A stretch of DNA of 64,000 bases from CBDIHH01 sp965279095 (GTDB lineage Bacteria > Pseudomonadota > Alphaproteobacteria > Caulobacterales > Caulobacteraceae): assembly GCA_965279095.1 (NCBI GenBank), contig CBDIHH010000004.1, forward strand, positions 310,001 to 374,000, read 5' to 3'. The notes under the pieces are model-generated. The model did not search any database, was not told the DNA's origin, and saw only the letters and a program-made list of their open reading frames with translations. Positions 57,786-64,000 of this stretch are shown here, one piece after another; positions within the stretch are counted from its first letter, which is position 1; each line of letters begins with the position of its first letter. Both the position numbers and the translations under genes were made by a program.

Positions 57786-58817
57786 CTAGGCCGGCGGGCC
57801 CCACCAGTCGACGCCGGCTTCGTCTCGCCGCCGCGACGCCAGCCCCCGGGCCGCCAGCCAGGCGAGGGCGGCCAGGGCCTCCCCCGTAGCGAAGGGCAGG
57901 CTGGCGCCTCGGGGCGGGCGGCCGGTCACCGCCTCGATGGCGTCGACGGCCCGCAGGGGCTGGCCGAGCGCCCCGCTCAGACGCTCCAGCGCGGCCGTGT
58001 GATGCGTCTGCATAGCGTCGATGCGCGCATGCAGGCCACGGAACGGATCCCCGTGCGAGGGCAGCACCAGCACCGAGTCCGGCACGGCGCCTCGGATGCG
58101 GGCCAGGGAGTCGAGCCACTCTCCCAGCGGGTCGGCGTGCGGCTCCAGGGGGGTGACGCCCACCGTGGCGGAGAACCCCGGCAGGACCTGGTCGCCGGCG
58201 ATGAACAGGTCGAGCCCCGGCGCGTGCAGGCAGGCGTGCTCGGGGGAATGGCCCGATCCCACCACCACCCGCCAGTCCTGGCCGCCGATGGTGAGGGTCT
58301 CGCCGTCGACCAGCCGGCGATAGTGGGCGGGCAGGGGATGCGAGAGGGCGGCGATTGCGGTCAGGCGCGGGGCCTGCTCGGCCAGCTGCGCGTCGGTCCA
58401 GCCGGCGGCGCGATAGAAGGCCGCCGTCTGCGCAGGCAGGCGGCCCGGCCGCTGGGCCTGACCCACGCGGCAGCTGAGGTATTCGCCCCGCGTCATCCAC
58501 AGGGGCGCGCCCAGGCGCCGCGCGAACCAGCCGGCCTGGCCGCAGTGGTCAGCATGCAGGTGGGTGACGATCAGGCGGGTGACCGGCCGCCCGCCCAGGG
58601 CGCCGGCGAGGGCCGCCGTCCAGGCGGTCTGGGTCTGGGCGCCGCGCAGGCCGGTGTCGACCACGGTCCAGCCGTCTCCGTCCGCCAGGGCCCAGACATT
58701 GATGAAGCGCAGGGAGCTGGCGAGCGGCATGCGTAGCCAGCGAACGCCGGGGGCGACGGTCGCGGCCGAGCCGTCGCCGATGGCGGGGGGCTCCAGGGGC
58801 AGGGTCGTCTCGGCCAT
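57786..58817 (-). CDS. MBL-fold metallo-hydrolase
   Basis: The 343-residue protein has the metallo-beta-lactamase motif THLHADH (about 85-91), HSPEH, an Asp in FIAGDQVLP and a His in LPSHGDP, a complete binuclear zinc set. A C-terminal domain of about 80 residues follows. ATG 58817 was chosen because the frame upstream runs over the IclR promoter. It is divergent from the IclR regulator (147-base gap). The substrate is unknown; a thioesterase or lactonase role would fit CoA catabolism. Confidence 0.88.
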   Translation of the reverse strand: MAETTLPLEPPAIGDGSAATVAPGVRWLRMPLASSLRFINVWALADGDGWTVVDTGLRGAQTQTAWTAALAGALGGRPVTRLIVTHLHADHCGQAGWFARRLGAPLWMTRGEYLSCRVGQAQRPGRLPAQTAAFYRAAGWTDAQLAEQAPRLTAIAALSHPLPAHYRRLVDGETLTIGGQDWRVVVGSGHSPEHACLHAPGLDLFIAGDQVLPGFSATVGVTPLEPHADPLGEWLDSLARIRGAVPDSVLVLPSHGDPFRGLHARIDAMQTHHTAALERLSGALGQPLRAVDAIEAVTGRPPRGASLPFATGEALAALAWLAARGLASRRRDEAGVDWWGPPA

Positions 58818-58964
58818 GGGGGCCAGTATGCCCTGACGGCGCGCCGTTCCATCCTGACGAGCGGTCTGCCGTCTCCCGACCAAAGGGAAGTTGGGTTTGA
58901 CACCGCCGGTGCGGGCGGGCGATGTCCACCGGTCGTCGTTCAAGCGCAGCAGGTCCCCCGCCGG

Positions 58965-59843
58965 ATGGCGAAGCCGGTCTCCAATCCCACCACCCGCGTG
59001 CTGCAGATCCTGGAGTTCCTGGCGGTCTCGCCGACCGAGGCCTATGGCCTGTCGGAACTGTCGCGGGCGCTGGCCCTCAGCAAGACCACCTGCCTGTCGA
59101 TCCTCAACACCCTCGTGGACGCCGGCTATGTGCTGCAGCATCCCACCCGCAAGCACTACACCCTGGGGCCCTCCGCGGTGGCGGTGGGGCAGGCGGCCCT
59201 GGCGCGGTTTCCCGATGTGGGCGACCTGTCGCCTGTGCTGCGGCGGCTGTTCCGCCAGTTCGGCCTGACGGCGACCGCCGAGGCGGTGGCGGGGGACCAG
59301 CTGGTGGTGGTGGCGTCCGCCGGCCTGGGCGATCCCATGCGCGGCATCGCCCGCACGGGGGTGCGCCTGCCCTTCGCGCCGCCCTACGGGGCGCCCCTCG
59401 CCGCGGCCCTCGACGCACGGAGCTTCGAGGACTACCTGGCCCGGGCCCATCCGCCCCTGGACGTCGCCCATACCGCCGCCCTGCTGCGGTCGTTCGAGGC
59501 CGGCCGGCGCCGGGGGTTTTTCGTCGGGCTCGACCTGCCCGCGGGCCACGACCAGCACGAGCGCCTGGAAGCCGTCTGGAAGGCCCGGGCGCCGGGGGCG
59601 GACCTGGAGGCGATCAGCGCGGTGCGCCGCGAGGCCGGCTACTTCCTGGACGAGATCGCCGACGACGCCGACTACGCCGTGTCGGTGCTGTCGGCGCCGG
59701 TGGTGACACGGCACGGACGGGTGGAGATCGCCCTGGCCCTGCTGGCCTTCGGCGCCCATTGGAAAGGCGCCCGCATCCAGGCCGCCGGTCGGGGCCTGAT
59801 GGAGGCGGCCTCGGACCTCGCCGAGCGTCGCTCGGGCGACTGA
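58965..59843 (+). CDS. IclR family transcriptional regulator
   Basis: The 292-residue protein has an N-terminal winged helix-turn-helix (about 8-70; LSELSRALALSKTTCLSILNTL) and a C-terminal effector-binding domain (about 85-275; RGIARTGVRLPF and CDS-like RREAGYFLDE). IclR proteins usually regulate nearby catabolic operons in response to a small acid. It is divergent from the MBL gene and 142 bases before an MFS gene. It likely controls one or both; the AT-poor upstream region holds a TTGACA at 58897-58902. Confidence 0.92.
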   Translation: MAKPVSNPTTRVLQILEFLAVSPTEAYGLSELSRALALSKTTCLSILNTLVDAGYVLQHPTRKHYTLGPSAVAVGQAALARFPDVGDLSPVLRRLFRQFGLTATAEAVAGDQLVVVASAGLGDPMRGIARTGVRLPFAPPYGAPLAAALDARSFEDYLARAHPPLDVAHTAALLRSFEAGRRRGFFVGLDLPAGHDQHERLEAVWKARAPGADLEAISAVRREAGYFLDEIADDADYAVSVLSAPVVTRHGRVEIALALLAFGAHWKGARIQAAGRGLMEAASDLAERRSGD

Positions 59844-59985
59844 GGCGCCCGGCCCGGCGCGTCGGGCGGGGGGACCGACCATCCCGTCGTTGGGTCCAGA
59901 CAATCGGTCGGTCGATGATCGTGCGCATCGGTCCTACGCATGCAGACCGCCGGCGTCAAAAGGGCGGATCCACAGGGAGCGTCAG

Positions 59986-61296
59986 ATGACCGAAACGCCG
60001 GCCGAGCCGTCGATCGCATCGGCCCCGGACCAGGGCGCCTTTCGCGCCCACCGCAGCTATGTGCTGGCGCTGCTGCTGGTCATCTATGCCTTCAACATCA
60101 TCGACCGGAAAATCCTGACCATCCTGCAGGAGCCGATCAAGGCGGAGTTCCACCTGGCCGACTGGCAGCTGGGCCTGCTCACCGGCTTCGCCTTCGCCCT
60201 GCTCTACACCGTGCTCGGCATCCCCATCGCCCGGTGGGCGGACGGCGGCGGCAAGCGGGTCAACATCATCGCCGGCGCCCTGGCGATCTGGAGCGTGATG
60301 ACCGGCCTGTGCGGCATGGCCAACAGCTTCATGCACCTGCTGCTGGCCCGGGTGGGCGTGGGCATCGGCGAGGCGGGGTGCTCGCCCCCGGCGATGTCGA
60401 TGCTGGCCGACTTCTACCCGCGCAGCGAGCGGGGGCGGGCGATGGGGATCTATGCCCTGGGCCTGCCGATCGGCACCGCGGCGGGCCTGGCCATGGGCGG
60501 CTGGCTGGCCCAACAGTATGGCTGGCGCGTGGCGCTGATGGCGGTGGGCTTTCCGGGGGTGGTCCTGGCGGTGCTCATGAAGCTGACGGTGAAGGAGCCG
60601 CCGCGCGGCTTCGCCGAGAACCGTAAGGCCGGGCCGGTGGAGCGGGCGCCCCTCGGCCAGGTGCTCAAGGTCATGCTGGGCAAGCCCACCTATGTGATGC
60701 TGCTGGTCGCCGGCAGCCTGGGAGCCTTCTGCAGCCTTGGCCTGCAATTCTGGTTCCCCTCCTTCTTCATGCGCGCCTACGGCATGAGCATGACCCAGGT
60801 GGGGCTGTGGTGGGGGCTGTCCGCCGGGGCGGCGGGGCTGCTCGGCGCTTTCGGCGGCGGCTGGCTGGCCGACCGGTTCGGCGCCCGCGACCCGCGCTAC
60901 ATCCTGCTGCTGCCCGCCATCGGCCTGCTGATCGGCATGCCGTTCCAGATCATCGCCGTGATGTCCCCCAGTCCGATGGTGGCCCTGGTCTGCCTGCTGG
61001 TGCCGACCACCATGAACAGCCTGTGGACGGCGCCCAACATGGTCCTCACCCAGAGCCTTGCGCCCCTGTCCATGCGGGCCATGTCCTCGGCGATCAGCAC
61101 CTTCACCACGGGGATCATCGGCCTGGGCGTCGGCCCGATGCTGCTGGGCCTCAGCAGCGATCTCTTCGCCAAGGCCGCCGGCAGCGCGGCCCTGGGACTG
61201 CGCTATGCCCTGATCGCCGTGGCCGTGGTCTATATCGCCGCGGCGGCCAGCTTCGTGATCGCCTCGCGCACCGTGCACAAGGACCTCGAGAGCTAG
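59986..61296 (+). CDS. MFS transporter (spinster-like)
   Basis: The 436-residue membrane protein has about twelve hydrophobic segments, IIDRKILTILQEPIK in helix 1-2, the GKRVNIIAGAL loop and RVGVGIGEAGCSPP. It is homologous to the carrier at 31242-32600. ATG 59986 has GGGAG upstream; an in-frame start 96 bases earlier adds no MFS sequence. It is downstream of the IclR gene and upstream of a SnoaL-like gene, which suggests uptake of the effector substrate. Confidence 0.9.
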   Translation: MTETPAEPSIASAPDQGAFRAHRSYVLALLLVIYAFNIIDRKILTILQEPIKAEFHLADWQLGLLTGFAFALLYTVLGIPIARWADGGGKRVNIIAGALAIWSVMTGLCGMANSFMHLLLARVGVGIGEAGCSPPAMSMLADFYPRSERGRAMGIYALGLPIGTAAGLAMGGWLAQQYGWRVALMAVGFPGVVLAVLMKLTVKEPPRGFAENRKAGPVERAPLGQVLKVMLGKPTYVMLLVAGSLGAFCSLGLQFWFPSFFMRAYGMSMTQVGLWWGLSAGAAGLLGAFGGGWLADRFGARDPRYILLLPAIGLLIGMPFQIIAVMSPSPMVALVCLLVPTTMNSLWTAPNMVLTQSLAPLSMRAMSSAISTFTTGIIGLGVGPMLLGLSSDLFAKAAGSAALGLRYALIAVAVVYIAAAASFVIASRTVHKDLES

Positions 61297-61389
61297 CGAG
61301 GCGCAGGCGTCATCGCCGGGTTGCACCGTGACGGGTCATGGCGTAGCACTATTGCATCCGAATGCAACGCACCGGTGAGGGCGATCGAA

Positions 61390-62544
61390 ATGAGCGACGA
61401 CGATCACAAGGCCAAGGCTCCGGCCAGGGCCGCCCCGGCGACCGGCGACGACCCGCGGGCCGTTCTGCAGGTCGAGCGCCGCGACTACACCCAGCTCGCG
61501 CCCGAGGGGCGGTCCCGGGTGCAGAGCATGCGCGGCTTCGACGAGATCTATACCGACATCGTCGACTACATCATCCGTTGCACCCATAAGATCTGGGACG
61601 AGCGCGACGTGGGGCTGATCTATACGCACTACACGCACAACTGCGTCGTCTATACCGGCCTGGGCGCCATGTACGACCGTGAGACCATCGTCCGCGACAC
61701 CATCCAGAGGCTGGTGGAGCTGCCCGACCGCCGGGCGCTCGGCACCCAGGTCATCTGGCGGGGCAACGACGTCGACGGCTTCTACACCAGCCACATGAAC
61801 CACTCGACCGGCCGCCACACTGAATACGGCCTGTGGGGCAAGCCGACCGGGCGCACCTTCTTCACCCGCACCGTCGCCGACTGCATGATCCTGGAGAACA
61901 AGATCTACCGCGAGTGGGTGGTGCGCGACAGCATGGCCCCCCTGATCCAGATGGGCATCGATCCCCACGCCTATGCCGAGGAGATGGCCCGCGCCATGTT
62001 CGCCCGCGGCCAGCGGGTGGTGGAGCTCAGCGAGAACCGCCGGATGATCGGCCAGTATCCGCCAGCCGAGACGGCGGACCTGTCCCTGGCCCACACGGAC
62101 GGCGAGGCCGAGGTGCTGCAGTGGCTGCACCACATCTACAACCAGCGCATGTTCGGCAAGATCCAGGAGATCTACGCCTCCAACTGCCAGTGGCACGGAC
62201 CGCTCATGCGCGAGCTGTACGGCCCGGCGGCGGTGATGCAGCAGACCCTGAAACTGGTCGGCCTTCTGCCGGACGCCCTGCTGATGCCCCAACACATCTG
62301 CTCCAATGAGAGCGAGGAGGGCGGGGTCAAATACGCGGTGCGCTGGATCATGGAGGGCCACCACCTGGGCTACGCCTCCGCGTTCGGCCCGCCCACCGGC
62401 CGACGGGTCTCGGTGCTCGGCTTCACCCACTTCCACGTCATCGACGGCAAGATCGTCGATGAATGGGTGGTCTATGACGAGCTGTCGATGCTGGTCCAGA
62501 TCAAGCTCGGCGACATGGCCGCCGCCGCGGACGCCCTCGCCTAG
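61390..62544 (+). CDS. Tandem SnoaL-like (NTF2-fold) protein
   Basis: The 384-residue protein contains two NTF2/SnoaL-like domains (about 45-200 and 240-375). Each has the cone-shaped fold pattern, with acidic and aromatic pocket residues such as WDERDVGLIYTHYTHNCVV and YNQRMFGKIQEIYASNC; each ends in a KI(Y/V)xEWVV strand (NKIYREWVV; GKIVDEWVV). Single-domain members are polyketide cyclases, ester cyclases or hydrolases. The doubled form may be a pseudo-dimer. ATG 61390 begins after a short upstream frame with no family sequence. It lies 93 bases after the MFS gene. Confidence 0.8.
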   Translation: MSDDDHKAKAPARAAPATGDDPRAVLQVERRDYTQLAPEGRSRVQSMRGFDEIYTDIVDYIIRCTHKIWDERDVGLIYTHYTHNCVVYTGLGAMYDRETIVRDTIQRLVELPDRRALGTQVIWRGNDVDGFYTSHMNHSTGRHTEYGLWGKPTGRTFFTRTVADCMILENKIYREWVVRDSMAPLIQMGIDPHAYAEEMARAMFARGQRVVELSENRRMIGQYPPAETADLSLAHTDGEAEVLQWLHHIYNQRMFGKIQEIYASNCQWHGPLMRELYGPAAVMQQTLKLVGLLPDALLMPQHICSNESEEGGVKYAVRWIMEGHHLGYASAFGPPTGRRVSVLGFTHFHVIDGKIVDEWVVYDELSMLVQIKLGDMAAAADALA

Positions 62545-62613
62545 GACAACGTCGGGGTCGCCGCCCCGCGGCGCGCCCGTTCCACCCGCATCAACGATCC
62601 AAGGCAGGGCGCG

Positions 62614-63765
62614 ATGGCCGACCGGATACTGACAACCCACGTGGGCTCGCTGCCCCGCTCGGCGGCCGTCACCGACCTCGTCTTCGCCAGGGAGCGGGGG
62701 GACGCGGTGGAAGACTCCGTCTTCGACCGGGTGATCGGCGAGGCGGTGGACGCCTGCGTCGCGCGGCAGGTGGCCTGCGGCGTCGACCTCGTCTCGGACG
62801 GCGAGATGTCCAAGATCTCCTACGCCACCTACATCAAGGACCGCATCAGCGGTTTCGACGGCGACAGCCCCCGCACCCCGCCCGCCGACCTGGAAGCCTT
62901 CCCCGGCTTCCTCGCCCGCCAGGCCTCCAGCGGCGGCACCCCCACCTACCGCCGCCCCTGCTGTATCGGGGCCGTCGCTCCGGTGACGCTGGCGCCGCTG
63001 GAGGATGACCTGGCGCACATGGCCGCCGCCCTGGGCCGCCACCGGCCGGTGGGCGGCTTCATGAACGCCGCCTCTCCCGGGGTCATCGCCCTGTTCCAGC
63101 CCAACCGCTTCTACGCCACCCAGGACGCCTATCTGGAGGCCCTGGCCGAGGCCATGCGCCCCGAATACGAGGCCATCGTCGCGGCCGGGCTGATCCTGCA
63201 GCTGGACAGCCCCGACCTCGGCCTGGGCCGGCACATGATGTACAAGGACCGCAGCGACGCGGAATATCTGGTCCTCATCGAGCAGCACGTCGAGGTGCTG
63301 AACCACGCCCTGCGCAACCTGCCCGCCGACCGCGTGCGCATGCATGTGTGCTGGGGCAACTACGAGGGACCGCATCACTGCGACGTCGAGATGGCCACCA
63401 TCCTGCCGACCCTGATGAAGGCCAAGCCCCAGGGGCTGCTGTTCGAGACCGCCAACCCCCGCCACCAGCATGACTGGCAGGCCTTCGCCGACCTGATCGC
63501 CCTGGTCCCCGAGGACCGGGTGCTGATCCCCGGCGTGATCGATTCCACCACCAATTTCGTCGAGCACCCCAAGGTGGTCGCCCAGCGCATCCAGCAGTTT
63601 ACCGCCCTGGTCGGCCGCGAGCGGGTCATCGCCGGGACCGACTGCGGCTTCTCCACCTTCGCCGGCTTCGGCGCGGTGGACCCCGAGATCGTCTACGCCA
63701 AGCTGAAGACCCTCGCCGACGGGGCCGACATCGCCAGCGCGGCCCTGTGGAGGGGCGCGGCGTGA
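62614..63765 (+). CDS. MetE-like (cobalamin-independent) zinc methyltransferase family protein
   Basis: The 383-residue protein corresponds to the catalytic C-terminal half of MetE. It starts ILTTHVGSLPRS. The zinc ligands are visible as H244 and C246 (MHVCWGN), E278 (LFETANPRH) and C344 (GTDCGFS). It lacks the N-terminal MetE domain, so it belongs to the short group that includes epoxyalkane:CoM transferases and other thiol-alkyl transferases. RBS GGCAGGG lies before ATG 62614. The stop overlaps the next aldolase gene (GTGA). An alkyl or methyl group is probably moved to a thiol, but the acceptor is unknown. Confidence 0.87.
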   Translation: MADRILTTHVGSLPRSAAVTDLVFARERGDAVEDSVFDRVIGEAVDACVARQVACGVDLVSDGEMSKISYATYIKDRISGFDGDSPRTPPADLEAFPGFLARQASSGGTPTYRRPCCIGAVAPVTLAPLEDDLAHMAAALGRHRPVGGFMNAASPGVIALFQPNRFYATQDAYLEALAEAMRPEYEAIVAAGLILQLDSPDLGLGRHMMYKDRSDAEYLVLIEQHVEVLNHALRNLPADRVRMHVCWGNYEGPHHCDVEMATILPTLMKAKPQGLLFETANPRHQHDWQAFADLIALVPEDRVLIPGVIDSTTNFVEHPKVVAQRIQQFTALVGRERVIAGTDCGFSTFAGFGAVDPEIVYAKLKTLADGADIASAALWRGAA

Positions 63766-64000
63766 GCCGGCCGGCCCTGAAGGCGCGCCTGGCCGGGCGC
63801 GAGACCCTGGTAGGGACTTTCGTCAAGACGCCGTCGCCCATCATCGTCGAGGTGCTCAGCCTCAGCGCCCTGGACTGTCTGTGCCTCGACGCCGAGCACG
63901 CGCCGTTCGATCGCTCGGCGATCGACGGCTGCGTGATGGCCGCCCGGTCTGCGGGGATGGACGTGCTGGTGCGGACGCCGTCCGCCGCCCCCGAGCACAT
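63762..64000 (+). CDS. HpcH/HpaI aldolase/citrate lyase family protein, N-terminal part
   Basis: The gene runs off the window; 79 codons are visible. The protein begins SRPALKARLAGRETLVGTF, then CLDAEHAPFDRSAID and MDVLVRTPSA. This is the N-terminal half of a 2-keto-3-deoxy-acid/4-hydroxy-2-oxo-acid aldolase, with the Glu-His pair of the metal/pyruvate site in DAEHAP. The GTG at 63762 overlaps the MetE-like stop (GTGA), so the two are co-translated. The family cleaves hydroxy-keto acids to pyruvate and an aldehyde. Confidence 0.8.
   Translation, partial: MSRPALKARLAGRETLVGTFVKTPSPIIVEVLSLSALDCLCLDAEHAPFDRSAIDGCVMAARSAGMDVLVRTPSAAPEH

Noticed and set aside
57628..58500. Minus-strand ORF spanning the repeat copy and part of the MBL gene
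   Set aside because: It is in another frame of the MBL gene and includes repeat sequence; no domain is present.
1..64000. tRNA, rRNA, CRISPR arrays and insertion sequences
   Set aside because: No cloverleaf, spacer-repeat array, transposase motif or rRNA segment was noticed in reading the gaps, all of which are short; a covariance search would be needed to exclude small RNAs.

Overview
The window is high-GC, densely coded DNA from what looks like an alphaproteobacterium, most likely of the Caulobacterales (Caulobacter/Phenylobacterium type). The reasons are three TonB-dependent receptors, a Caulobacteraceae-style OmpA peptidoglycan-binding module, frequent GTG/TTG starts with ATGA/GTGA stop-start overlaps, and GC-rich palindromic intergenic repeats. 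I saw no tRNA, rRNA, CRISPR array or insertion sequence. About 50 protein genes are supported; both edge genes are cut by the window.

Layout: 2-4033 (+) holds a GPH-type transporter (5' cut), a cyclase-family hydrolase, an SDR and an M24 peptidase/creatinase-like protein. 4044-7948 is an envelope block: an M13 metallopeptidase, a PliG-like lysozyme-inhibitor-type protein, a divergent LprI/MliC-like protein and a small lipoprotein. 8041-14727 (-) is a self-contained NAD-dependent formate dehydrogenase operon (mobA-fdsG-fdsB-fdsA-fdsD-fdhD). 14984-25701 is flanked by two TonB-dependent receptors that each carry, after a complete barrel, a proline-rich linker and an OmpA domain. Between them lie a class II aldolase, a D-2-hydroxyacid dehydrogenase, a GlcG/HbpS protein, a VOC protein and a SAM methyltransferase.

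25779-46225 is a large CoA-dependent catabolic island. It has an Old-Yellow-Enzyme/dienoyl-CoA-reductase-type protein, an SDR, an FAD oxidoreductase, an alpha/beta-hydrolase-fold protein without the Ser/His pair, an MFS carrier, and a minus-strand unit CoA-transferase-etfB-etfA-bicupin. Divergent to that unit is a tightly coupled plus-strand operon: three acyl-CoA dehydrogenases, a crotonase, an AMP-forming ligase, a DUF35 protein, a thiolase-like protein without the nucleophilic Cys, and an NDP-forming acyl-CoA synthetase. The heteromeric-ACAD plus DUF35/thiolase-like pairing resembles the logic of steroid side-chain degradation, but the substrate is unknown.

46431-64000 carries a conventional TonB receptor, a thiolase, a second CoA-transferase set (nitronate monooxygenase-like, CaiB/BaiF, amidohydrolase), an amidohydrolase-crotonase-NDP-forming synthetase operon, an MBL-fold hydrolase, an IclR regulator, an MFS carrier, a tandem SnoaL-like protein, a MetE-like zinc methyltransferase and the start of an HpcH/HpaI aldolase. 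The window therefore reads as a catabolic region: outer-membrane receptors import a hydrophobic or complex substrate, MFS carriers move it inward, CoA ligases/transferases activate it, and ACAD/ETF, crotonases and thiolases shorten it.

The most unusual content is the pair of TonB receptor-OmpA fusions, whose OmpA modules are almost identical in protein but clearly diverged at synonymous sites. Next is a family of about 125-150 bp palindromic repeats placed at 3' ends between convergent genes.
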